From positions 1-41,142 of the forward strand of contig JAFDME010000014.1 in NCBI GenBank assembly GCA_019306075.1: a stretch of 41,142 bases of DNA, read 5' to 3'. Shown here piece by piece: positions 1 to 8,999 of this stretch. The notes beneath the pieces are model-generated. The model saw only the letters and a list, made by a program, of their open reading frames with translations, made no database searches and was not told the DNA's origin. This DNA is from Deltaproteobacteria bacterium. GTDB lineage: Bacteria > Desulfobacterota > Desulfobulbia > Desulfobulbales > Desulfocapsaceae. The translations under genes and the position numbers were made by a program. Each line of letters begins with the position of its first letter. The first letter of the stretch is position 1.

Positions 1-1806
1 AAACCGCACTTCACGGGCAGTGTAACCCTTGGCAATTAGATCTTTCAGCGTGACCCTGTTTCCCGCCTCTCTGGACATCTTTTTGGAATCAACCATGACA
101 AGCTCGGAATGGAGCCAGTAGTTGGCAAGAGGTTTGCCGGTGAGAGCTTCGGCAGCCGCAATCTCATTTTCGTGGTGAGGAAAGATAAGGTCCCTGCTCG
201 AAGTGTGGATGTCCATGGTTGCACCAAGGTTTTCCGTAGCCATCGCCGAACACTCCACGTGCCAGCTCGGCCTCACATTACCCCAGTCCGTTTCAAAAAA
301 TATTCCCTTTTTCAACTCTCCCAGAGTTGACCGTTTAAGCAGGGTAAAATCCCGGGGGTTGTCCTTTTCATAGTTATCCAGATCAACGGTCCTGCCAAGT
401 TGAATCTTTCCAAGATCAATACCGGAAAGTCTGCCGTATTTCTTGAATTTTGAGATATCAAAATAGATAGATCCATGCTTTTCATAGGCATAGCCTTTAT
501 GGATGAGTTCATGCGTCATCTCAATCATTTGCGGAATATATTCCGATGCCCGGGGATATCCCTTTGCCCGCTTGACACCCAGGGCGTCGATATCCTCCAT
601 AAAACTGTCAATATATTTCGCGGTAAATTCATCCAGATCCTGACCCGCCTCAGCCGCCCCCGCAATGGTTCGGTCATCAATATCAGTCACATTCATATAT
701 GAATCGACCTGAATCCCCTTTGCCTCAAGACTGCGGGCAATGAGATCAGAAACAACAAACCTGCGACAGAGCTGGAGGTCTGCAAACTCATAGGCAGTCG
801 GACCACAGGAATAAAAGGTTGCCTTTCCCTCCTCCCGGGGTACAAACAATTCCTTTTTTTTGCTCAGGGTATTGTAGAAAAAAAGCTGATTCTTCTTCTC
901 TTCCCGCGGGGGAGGCGTAAAAAGCGGGGTACTCAGATAACGTTCCCCGCTGTCAGGCAGCATCACCACCACCAGGCCGTGATCAAGCCTCCCGCTGTAG
1001 TCAATGGCAGCGGACATGGCAGCACCACTGCTCATTCCCACCAGTATACCCTCACTTCTGGCAAGGCTTCTGGCCATCTCAAAAGACGGCTCATCATCAA
1101 TTTTCAAAATTAAATCAGGAACATTTTTGTCAAAAATCTCAGGCTTATACGACTCCTTCATATTTTTCAGCCCCTGGATCTTATGTCCCAAATGGGGCTC
1201 GACAGCAATAATCTTCACATGGGGCTGGAACTCGGCAAACCAGCGACATAAACCCATAACAGTCCCCGAAGTGCCCAGTGTGGCAATCAGGTGGGTGACT
1301 TTGCCTTCAGACTGCTCCCATATTTCCGGTGCGGTGCTGTTATAATGCGCCCTCCAGTTGGCTTCGTTATTAAACTGGTCAGCCAGGAAATAACGATCGG
1401 GGAACTCCCTTGCCAGAGCGTATACCTTTTCAATGGCCCCGTCTGTTGCCCGTTTGGCTGGAGTCAGAAGGATTTCAGCGCCATAGGCCTGCATGATTTT
1501 GCGCCGTTCAATGGATGCCGACTCAGGCATTACCAGAAGACAGCGATACCCCTTGGCGGCACAGACCATAGCCAGCCCTATACCGGTGTTTCCACTGGTT
1601 GCCTCAAGGACAATTTTATCCGGAGTCAAATCCCCCTTTGCCTCGCCATCTTCAATCATGGAGAGAGAAATTCTTTCTTTGACCGAACCACCGGGATTAC
1701 AGGACTCAAGCTTACCGTATATTTCAACGTTTTTGCCTGTAAACAACCGGTTAATACGTATAAGCGGGGTCTGTCCAATGGCGCTGAGAATATTTTGATG
1801 TAACAT
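1..1806 (-). CDS. Fusion protein: cysteine synthase (CysK/CysM, PLP-dependent) + cysteinyl-tRNA synthetase-like domain; C-terminus truncated by window edge
   Basis: Manual reverse-strand translation from ATG 1806: 602 codons with no stop. N-terminal half MLHQNILSAIGQTPLIRINRL...KLESCNPGGSVKERISLSMI...LEATSGNTGIGLAM...GILVGMSSGAA...LPDSGERYLSTPLF (cysteine synthase). From about residue 308 LFFYNTLSKKKELFVP...YSCGPTAYEFADLQLCRRFVV...NVTDIDDRTIA...RPSWHVECSAMA...FPHHENEIAAAEALTG...KKMSREAGN (CysRS-like). Not in the ORF track because it is open at the edge. Confidence 0.93.
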   Translation of the reverse strand, partial: MLHQNILSAIGQTPLIRINRLFTGKNVEIYGKLESCNPGGSVKERISLSMIEDGEAKGDLTPDKIVLEATSGNTGIGLAMVCAAKGYRCLLVMPESASIERRKIMQAYGAEILLTPAKRATDGAIEKVYALAREFPDRYFLADQFNNEANWRAHYNSTAPEIWEQSEGKVTHLIATLGTSGTVMGLCRWFAEFQPHVKIIAVEPHLGHKIQGLKNMKESYKPEIFDKNVPDLILKIDDEPSFEMARSLARSEGILVGMSSGAAMSAAIDYSGRLDHGLVVVMLPDSGERYLSTPLFTPPPREEKKNQLFFYNTLSKKKELFVPREEGKATFYSCGPTAYEFADLQLCRRFVVSDLIARSLEAKGIQVDSYMNVTDIDDRTIAGAAEAGQDLDEFTAKYIDSFMEDIDALGVKRAKGYPRASEYIPQMIEMTHELIHKGYAYEKHGSIYFDISKFKKYGRLSGIDLGKIQLGRTVDLDNYEKDNPRDFTLLKRSTLGELKKGIFFETDWGNVRPSWHVECSAMATENLGATMDIHTSSRDLIFPHHENEIAAAEALTGKPLANYWLHSELVMVDSKKMSREAGNRVTLKDLIAKGYTAREVRF

Positions 1807-1835
1807 TGTTTTCTTCTAACTAACGAACCAGCTGA

Positions 1836-2333
1836 TTAATCTGAAGTCGATCCTTTACCCTGGTTAATCCTGCAGGCATGAGAAAGGTACCAGAGTTGCA
1901 ACAGAGCTTCACGGCACTTTTCATCGGCGATACAGCCTACCTGCCGTTCAAAGGCGGCCAGCTTTTCTTTATCAGGCTTGACAAAACTCACGGTGCGAGC
2001 CACAACTTTCCTGGATTTCTTAACGCCAACAGGCAAAACCAGTTTTATATCGGTAATTCTGCTCAACCTGAGAGACTGATTGAGGATATCGAGCAACTCA
2101 AACTTCCGGTATTGCAGCTGCTGCATCCAGGAAGAATTTTCAACCTCCAGCCACAGGATGCCGCGAACAATTTTCAGAGGCTGCGCGTGATCACTTATTT
2201 CGACATCCACAAGCTCCCTCCAGCGAGGAAAAATGGTGTGAAGATCCAGCTGTTTCTCCCATCCTTTTTCCCGCAGAAGATCCGGCAGTACAGCCGCTGC
2301 AGCCTTCGGTTTTTTCTTTTTAGACCAGACCAT
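1836..2333 (-). CDS. DUF721 / DciA-like protein (putative replicative helicase operator)
   Basis: 165 aa; LPDLLREKGWEKQLDLHTIFPRWRELVDVEISDHAQPLKIVRGILWLEVENSSWMQQLQYRKFELLDILN matches the DUF721/DciA pattern. Confidence 0.8.
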   Translation of the reverse strand: MVWSKKKKPKAAAAVLPDLLREKGWEKQLDLHTIFPRWRELVDVEISDHAQPLKIVRGILWLEVENSSWMQQLQYRKFELLDILNQSLRLSRITDIKLVLPVGVKKSRKVVARTVSFVKPDKEKLAAFERQVGCIADEKCREALLQLWYLSHACRINQGKGSTSD

Positions 2334-2423
2334 TTATCAGGGACTCAACACCTCGGTTTTTCGACACTGTAGCGGATAAAAAACAGAAAGGAGAATACCT
2401 GTAAAATGCGGACTTGGCAAGTG

Positions 2424-2591
2424 TGATGGCGTCGTAAAAAGTCCGATCTCCTTCGTTGCAGGTTTTTCCCAGAACCTCAACATACCATATGTATGGTTGA
2501 GGGCCTGAAAAAAACACTGCGCCTCGTATATCGAACTTTTCGAAGTCTGCGCTTATCTATGGATGCAGTCGACCTTTTTACGAATTTATCA
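2424..2591. repeat. MITE-like element with imperfect terminal inverted repeats and an internal palindrome
   Basis: TGATGGCGTCGTAAAAAGTC (2424-2443) is inverted relative to GACCTTTTTACGAATTTATCA (2571-2591); internal near-palindrome CCTCAACATACCATATGTATGGTTGAGG (2475-2502). Confidence 0.6.
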
Positions 2592-2623
2592 AGTGTTGTT
2601 GTATTTGCCTCGGAAACAACAAA

Positions 2624-2650
2624 CCCGCACACCTTATGCAGATGTGCGGG
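2624..2650 (-). terminator. Candidate intrinsic terminator downstream of glnA
   Basis: CCCGCACA-N11-TGTGCGGG hairpin followed on the minus strand by TTTGTTGTTT, about 35 nt past the glnA stop. Confidence 0.65.
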
Positions 2651-2683
2651 CAAACAGCAATACCAGTTTATTTTGTTCTCGGT

Positions 2684-4012
2684 CTAATAAACCGTGAGAT
2701 ACTCTTTAATCTCCCAATCAGTAACTGCAGTCCTGAAACTGTCCCACTCTTTTTCTTTTGCTTCAATATATTTGGTAAAGATATGATTTCCCAGGGTATC
2801 TCGAGCTATAGGACTTGCCTTCAACTCGTCAATTGCCTCCCGTAGACTTCCCGGCATAACCGTAATACCCTCCGCTTCCATTTCGGCGGCGGTCATTTTG
2901 AAAATATCCTGAGCCACTTCCGCCGGAGGAGTAAGTCCGTTCCTCACCCCGTCCAGGCCGGAATTCAACATCATTGCCAGGGCCAGATAGGGGTTGGCTG
3001 CCGGATCAGGGCAGCGTACTTCAGTCCGGGTGGAAAGACCCCTGGCGGCAGGTATCCTGATCAGTGCCGACCTGTTTGAAGCGGACCACGCAGCATAGAC
3101 AGGCGCCTCATAGCCGGGAACAAGACGTTTATAGGAGTTCACCAGCGGATTGGTAACAGCCGCAAAACCACGTGCGTTCTTCAAAGAACCCGCAATATAA
3201 GCATAGGCCACTTGGGTAAGCTGCAATCCGTCGTTCTCGTCAAAAAACGCATTGGTTCCATCAAGGTTAAAGAGAGACTGATTTGTATGCATGCCCGATC
3301 CATTTACACCAAAAATGGGTTTTGGCATAAAGGTGGCGTGAAGATTATATTTTGCAGCAACCGATTTCACTACCCATTTAAAAGTGACGGTATTATCTGC
3401 GGCAGCAAGTGCATCAGCGTATTTAAAGTTAATCTCATGCTGACCCTCTGCAACCTCATGATGAGACGCCTCAATCTCAAATCCCATCTTTTCAAGAACC
3501 TCGATGATCTCACGACGGCAATCGTTGGCCATATCTTCAGGATCAAGAGAAAAATAGCCGGCCACATCGTTGGTAATTGTTGTAGGCAAGCCTTTTTCGT
3601 CCCGTTCAAAGAGAAAGAATTCAGCTTCAGTTCCCACATTCATGGTATAGCCAAGCTCTTTTGCCTCAGCCAGAACACGCTTGAGATTCACCCGCGGGCA
3701 TCCCTCAAAAGGAGTTCCATCTGCCTTGTAGACATCACAGATTATACGGGCAGCCGCTATGCCGTCTTTGTTCCTCCAGGGCAGGACTGTAAAAGTGTCA
3801 TAGTCCGGCTTCAGATACATATCGGATTCATCAATTCGCACAAAACCATCAATAGATGAACCGTCAAACATCATATCCCCGTCCAGGGCCTTGCCTATCT
3901 GGCTCTGAGGAATGGCAACGTTTTTCATAAATCCGAAGATATCGACAAACTGCAGGCGGAAAAACTGAATGTTCTCTTCCTCGATTGTCTTCATTATCTG
4001 TTCTCTGGTCAT
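2684..4012 (-). CDS. glnA: Glutamine synthetase type I (alpha-like, probably not adenylylated)
   Basis: [35 protein letters not shown]...; start 4012 preferred over 4051 because AAGGAG precedes it. Length and C-terminus resemble Bacillus-type GSI-alpha. Confidence 0.95.
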   Translation of the reverse strand: MTREQIMKTIEEENIQFFRLQFVDIFGFMKNVAIPQSQIGKALDGDMMFDGSSIDGFVRIDESDMYLKPDYDTFTVLPWRNKDGIAAARIICDVYKADGTPFEGCPRVNLKRVLAEAKELGYTMNVGTEAEFFLFERDEKGLPTTITNDVAGYFSLDPEDMANDCRREIIEVLEKMGFEIEASHHEVAEGQHEINFKYADALAAADNTVTFKWVVKSVAAKYNLHATFMPKPIFGVNGSGMHTNQSLFNLDGTNAFFDENDGLQLTQVAYAYIAGSLKNARGFAAVTNPLVNSYKRLVPGYEAPVYAAWSASNRSALIRIPAARGLSTRTEVRCPDPAANPYLALAMMLNSGLDGVRNGLTPPAEVAQDIFKMTAAEMEAEGITVMPGSLREAIDELKASPIARDTLGNHIFTKYIEAKEKEWDSFRTAVTDWEIKEYLTVY

Positions 4013-4233
4013 TTTTACAGTCTCCTTTTTTTCAATACGATTGTCTTGCAACCAGTTCTTTTTATCTTAACCCAAATAAGTAAGGTACTAAAAAACCAAT
4101 CGCCCTTTAATAACATTTCTGACATGTTTTGCAACTGCCTAATGGATTTCCATTACATGTTTGTCATTTTTATACCGCTCAATCTCTTTTCCTGCTCTTT
4201 TGCTTTTCCTGACAACCTTCATCCCGGGACGGG

Positions 4234-6819
4234 CTAACTAACGGAATAATCAACAGAATGAAGCAAGCCGTGAATTATCTCCTGCTGAAATTCAGCATCA
4301 TCCACTTTTTCGCCCCGATCATCCAGCACATAAAAAACATCAATAAGCTGACCCACTTCCGTGGCGACATATGCCTTATGGATATCCATACCAAAATCCG
4401 CAAGCATCTGGGCAATATGATACAGCTGGCCAGGCAGATCCGCTGAATAGACCTCAATAATCGAATAAACCTCTGAACTTTTATTATCAATCAGCACCTT
4501 GGTCGCCACTTCACCTGTCAACTCACGCCGTCTGGTATATGCTGAGGCCAGCTTCCTGTGCAGCCGATGTCCCAGACCCAGCCTGTGACTGATTGCCTTA
4601 TCCAGATCGTTGTTCAACATCTGCCAGTCTTTTTCATCACAGCCAAGGCCGTCAACAGGTTTTACATCCAGCACATCAACAGCAGTACCGTCCGCCCAGG
4701 TGAAAATCTGTGCTCTGACTACAGCCAGGTTATTAAGCGCCATGACACCGCAGATTTTTGCCAGCAGGCCGGGCTTGTCAACAGCCATAACAAGCAGAGA
4801 CCAGCATTCACCATCCTCTTCCACCCTGATCAATGATTTCTGCCGCAGGAGCTGATAATGATCTCTGTGGATGCAAAGATGACGGGCGGCAATCTCGGGC
4901 GAAAAGGAGAGCAGGTAATCGGCTGAAAGATCGGCTGTGCACATCCTGACATCTCTTTCACCAGCCAGAATTTCATCCACCTGGCTGCGCAGCCACTCAA
5001 CGCCCTGCCCCACATGTTCTTCATCGGACACACTACCTCCCGCCTCTCCCCTGTGATCCAGATCGAGACGGGCATACACCTTATAATAAAGTTCCTCCAT
5101 CAGAGCGGCCTTCCACTCGCTCCAGGCGGATGGCCCGGTTGCCCTGGAGTCAGCCACAGAAATCAGATAAAGCATGGACAGCCTGTCCAGACTGCCGATA
5201 GTTTCGGCACATCTTTGAATAAAAAGTGTATCACTGAGATCCCTTCGCAATGCATTCTCGGGGATAAAGAGGTGATACCTGACAAGAAATTCCAGAGAAT
5301 CACACTCCGCACCACTTAATCCAAACCGTTTTCCGGCAGCGACAGCAAGTCCCGCACCTTCAACAGAATGATCCCTGCCCGCCCCTTTACCAATATCATG
5401 TAGAAGAGCTGCAAGGTAGAGCACCTGCTGCGACTTCACATCAAGCAGCACTCTCTCCATCTCCCCGGCCTGCACCTTTAATTCCGCCACGGTCTGCAGT
5501 GAATGCCTGTCAACGGTGTAGATATGATACACGTCGTACTGGACCAGGGTAATAATCCGGGCAAATTCAGGAATAGATACCGGCAGCAGTCCGGTCTCCA
5601 GCATCATCTCCAGCACCGCAAAAATATCCACGGCTTCAGATAATATGGAAAAAAAAGTTTTAGCAAAGCGGGAAGAGGAACGAACTTTATCATCGATAAG
5701 ATAAAGATAACCGGAAATCATCTTACGGGTTCCATGATGAAGAGGCAGCCCTGTTCTGGCCATAACCAGAAACAGACGGATAAGAATATTCGGTTTTTCC
5801 TGCAGCTGAGCAGAACGGGCAGTCAGATGAACTTTCCCCTTACGAATTTCAATCCCTTTTTCCACAACCTTATCAGGTACAATCGGCCCGCCGCCAAGAA
5901 GTCCGAGCACCTCGTCAACATGATCAAAAAAAAGATCTGTTATCACTGAAACTGTCTGCAGGCAGCTGTACACATCGCGCATAAAATCTTCAACAGCAAG
6001 AACACCATCACCTGCCCGATAACCAAAGGCAACCGCTACCTCTTCCTGCTGCTCAAAATAAAGCTGATCATTTTTTCGTTTGCTGAGAAAATGGAGGAAG
6101 ATGCGAAGACGAATCAGCATTTCCAGAGCAGCCTTGAAATCCCTCCACTCCTCATCAAGCAGCAGACCGGACCTGCACATATCCTCAAATCCGTTCAGAC
6201 CGAAAACAACCTGCGCAGTCCAGAGCATGGCCTGAATATCTCTCATCCCCCCGCGACCCTCTTTGATATTTGGTTCAAGAAGATAACTATGGGTTCCAAA
6301 TCTGGCGCGGCGGGAGAGACGATGCTTCTTCATCTCAGTTACAAATTCCTCTCTGCGGCCGTCAACAAAGGTGGTGGCGTAAAGGCGATTCAACTCTTCA
6401 AAAAGATCTTTCGATCCACAAACCAGCCGGGCGTCAAGCAGGGCCACCCTGAAGTAATACTCCTCCGTCGCATGATCGATCGACTCGGCAACACTTCGCA
6501 CCCCATGTCCAACTTCAAGACCGGCATCCCAGAGTGGATAAAGGACTCCATCAGCAACCCTGCCGACCTCCTCATATCCCGCCCGATAGAGAATCATCAA
6601 ATCGATATCAGAGCCGGGATAAAGTTCCTGTCGACCGTATCCGCCAATGGCAACAAGAGCAACAGAACCGCCATCCACCTCCGGCTGAACGGAGCGCAGA
6701 CAATCGCCGAGAAACCTGTCCACCAGCAGGCTGTACTCGCGAACAAAATCTACCCCCTCAGGCTCGTCCCGCCAGCGCTTTTCCAGCTGCTGATATTCAC
6801 TGCTGAATTTTGAAATCAT
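4234..6819 (-). CDS. glnD: [Protein-PII] uridylyltransferase / uridylyl-removing enzyme
   Basis: 861 aa; nucleotidyltransferase motif AIGGYGRQELYPGSDIDLMIL, HD motif LLHDIGKG, two C-terminal ACT-like regions. Confidence 0.95.
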   Translation of the reverse strand: MISKFSSEYQQLEKRWRDEPEGVDFVREYSLLVDRFLGDCLRSVQPEVDGGSVALVAIGGYGRQELYPGSDIDLMILYRAGYEEVGRVADGVLYPLWDAGLEVGHGVRSVAESIDHATEEYYFRVALLDARLVCGSKDLFEELNRLYATTFVDGRREEFVTEMKKHRLSRRARFGTHSYLLEPNIKEGRGGMRDIQAMLWTAQVVFGLNGFEDMCRSGLLLDEEWRDFKAALEMLIRLRIFLHFLSKRKNDQLYFEQQEEVAVAFGYRAGDGVLAVEDFMRDVYSCLQTVSVITDLFFDHVDEVLGLLGGGPIVPDKVVEKGIEIRKGKVHLTARSAQLQEKPNILIRLFLVMARTGLPLHHGTRKMISGYLYLIDDKVRSSSRFAKTFFSILSEAVDIFAVLEMMLETGLLPVSIPEFARIITLVQYDVYHIYTVDRHSLQTVAELKVQAGEMERVLLDVKSQQVLYLAALLHDIGKGAGRDHSVEGAGLAVAAGKRFGLSGAECDSLEFLVRYHLFIPENALRRDLSDTLFIQRCAETIGSLDRLSMLYLISVADSRATGPSAWSEWKAALMEELYYKVYARLDLDHRGEAGGSVSDEEHVGQGVEWLRSQVDEILAGERDVRMCTADLSADYLLSFSPEIAARHLCIHRDHYQLLRQKSLIRVEEDGECWSLLVMAVDKPGLLAKICGVMALNNLAVVRAQIFTWADGTAVDVLDVKPVDGLGCDEKDWQMLNNDLDKAISHRLGLGHRLHRKLASAYTRRRELTGEVATKVLIDNKSSEVYSIIEVYSADLPGQLYHIAQMLADFGMDIHKAYVATEVGQLIDVFYVLDDRGEKVDDAEFQQEIIHGLLHSVDYSVS

Positions 6820-6822
6820 GCA

Positions 6823-7170
<348 letters not shown>

Positions 7171-7225
7171 CTAACGCCTTACTCCATAAAGATTGTCAAA
7201 AAACAGATAAACATAGACTCGGGAA

Positions 7226-7311
7226 AACCTTAAATCACAGAGAGCACAAAGGCCACAGAGAAAGAATAAATTTTGCCTTCTCTGTGCTCTCTGTGTCCTC
7301 TGTGGTAAGAG
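7226..7311. repeat. Dispersed CTCTGTG-nonamer palindromic repeat, copy 1
   Basis: AACCTTAAATCACAGAGAGCACAAAGGCCACAGAGAA...TTCTCTGTGCTCTCTGTGTCCTCTGTGGTAAGAG; imperfect palindrome with related copies at about 25567 and 30190. Confidence 0.8.
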
Positions 7312-7428
7312 AATGGGGCTAACGCAGACAAGCTGCAAGTAAGTACCTTGGAGGTATATACCTATTTTTACGGCTGACTACTTCCCTCATTTCCTTGCTT
7401 TTTATTACCGCTTTTGCGGAGTAAGGTA

Positions 7429-8649
7429 TTAATTGTTGTATGCAGTCTCAGAATGCTCTGTAGAGTCCATACCTTCGATCTCAGCATCTTCAGGAAGACG
7501 CATTCCCATAACTCCGTGAACCACCTTGAAAAGTATCCAGCTGACAACAAAAGCGTAGGCAACAACAGCGACAATTCCTACAATTTGATAATATAACTGA
7601 ATCGGGTTTCCTGCAAGAAGCCCGTCAACCCCACCGGGATTCACCTTTTTTGAAGCAAAGATTCCCAGACAGATCGTACCAACAATACCGCCGACTCCAT
7701 GAATACCAACGACATCCAGGGAATCATCAAATTTAAACCTTGCCTTTGCACTGACTGCGAGAAAACAGCAGACACCGGCAAGGCAACCGATAACAATCGC
7801 CGCATTCGGGCCGACAAAACCCGCAGTGGGAGTAATAGTGGCCAGACCGCTGATGGCACCTGACGCTGCGCCGAGAGTCGTCGCCTTCCCCAGGGTCAGC
7901 CACTCCATCACTACCCACATAAGCATACCGGCCATACCGCCCATATGCGTTGCAACAAAGGCTGTTGCCGCAACCTCGTCGGCGGCCAGAGCAGAACCTC
8001 CATTAAAACCAAACCAGCCAAACCAGAGCAGCCCCGTACCAAGCATGGTCATTGGCAGGTTATGGGGCATAAAACTGGTCTTCCCGTACCCTCTTCGCTT
8101 CCCTATTACCAACACACCTGCCAGCGCCGCTGCCCCGCAGGTCGCATGAACCACCAGTCCCCCGGCAAAATCAACGACACCGAATTCCGCCAGCCATCCA
8201 CCCTTCCCCCATACCCAGTGACAGACAGGATTATAGACCAGAATTGTCCACGCCAGGGAAAAAACAAGGAACGGCACAAACCGCACCCGCTCGGCAAAGG
8301 CCCCGGTGATAAGTGCAGGTGTTATCACAGCGAACATACACTGGTACACCATAAATACCGTCTGGGGAATAGTCGGCGCGTAGTCGGCGCTGGGTGCACC
8401 GCTCACTCCCCTCAATCCGAACCATGACAGATCTCCGACAAAACCGCCTATATCAGGCCCGAAAGACATGGAATAGCCGATATACACCCACTCTATGGAG
8501 ATGAGAGATATCATAAAAAGGCTCTGCATTATGGTTCCGAGTACATTCTTTTTTCGTACCATCCCACCATAAAAAAGGGCAAGCCCGGGTGTCATCAGCA
8601 ACACCAGGCCTGCAGAAGCCAGGATAAATGCAGTGTCCGCCTTATTCAT
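7429..8649 (-). CDS. amtB: Ammonium transporter
   Basis: MNKADTAFILASAGLVLLMTPGLALFYGGMVRKKNVL...; internal start 8649 preceded by AGGAG; classic Amt motifs. Confidence 0.95.
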   Translation of the reverse strand: MNKADTAFILASAGLVLLMTPGLALFYGGMVRKKNVLGTIMQSLFMISLISIEWVYIGYSMSFGPDIGGFVGDLSWFGLRGVSGAPSADYAPTIPQTVFMVYQCMFAVITPALITGAFAERVRFVPFLVFSLAWTILVYNPVCHWVWGKGGWLAEFGVVDFAGGLVVHATCGAAALAGVLVIGKRRGYGKTSFMPHNLPMTMLGTGLLWFGWFGFNGGSALAADEVAATAFVATHMGGMAGMLMWVVMEWLTLGKATTLGAASGAISGLATITPTAGFVGPNAAIVIGCLAGVCCFLAVSAKARFKFDDSLDVVGIHGVGGIVGTICLGIFASKKVNPGGVDGLLAGNPIQLYYQIVGIVAVVAYAFVVSWILFKVVHGVMGMRLPEDAEIEGMDSTEHSETAYNN

Positions 8650-8830
8650 TCTTATCTCCTCATAATTTATTTTCACAATAAACAAAGGGGAAAACCACTC
8701 TACCCATTGATCCATTTCCAGATGAGCGAGACGTTACAATATACATACCAGGGAGATAAATTTTAAAGTTTAATCTGATATTACAAATAATTAGGGACTA
8801 TTTTAGTAGAAGGCCCACCCCGATAATAAT

Positions 8831-8875
8831 AACATATATGTAATTTACAGTTAATTATGTAACATATATGTAATT
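8831..8875. promoter_or_regulatory. Pair of 15-bp direct repeats with palindromic cores; candidate regulator-binding site
   Basis: AACATATATGTAATT at 8831-8845 and 8861-8875, exactly 30 bp apart; core ACATATATGT is a perfect palindrome; lies between divergent amtB and the mtnA-like gene. Confidence 0.5.
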
Positions 8876-8999
8876 ATTGTGCCAGCTCAACAGACCAGGA
8901 AATACCTTTCCAATGAGTTTACATTTTAAAATGAGAAGAGTATGTTAGCACTCCGAAAGAATACTTGGTTTAAAACAGATGCTGCGGCAATGAGAGACA

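Noticed and set aside
1291-1803. 170-aa plus-strand ORF opposite the cysteine synthase domain
   Set aside because: Antisense shadow of the fusion gene, which the ORF track omitted because it is open at the window edge.
3212-3859. 215-aa plus-strand ORF opposite glnA
   Set aside because: Shadow ORF of glnA; no motif or RBS support.
6091-6813. 240-aa plus-strand ORF opposite glnD
   Set aside because: Antisense to well-conserved GlnD coding sequence; no recognisable domain.
7403-7431. CCGCAAAAGCGG hairpin just downstream of amtB
   Set aside because: Short stem and no clear U-tract; too weak to call a terminator.
8650-8830. Possible sigma-54 promoter for amtB
   Set aside because: No convincing TGGCAC-N5-TTGC spacing found by eye on the minus strand.
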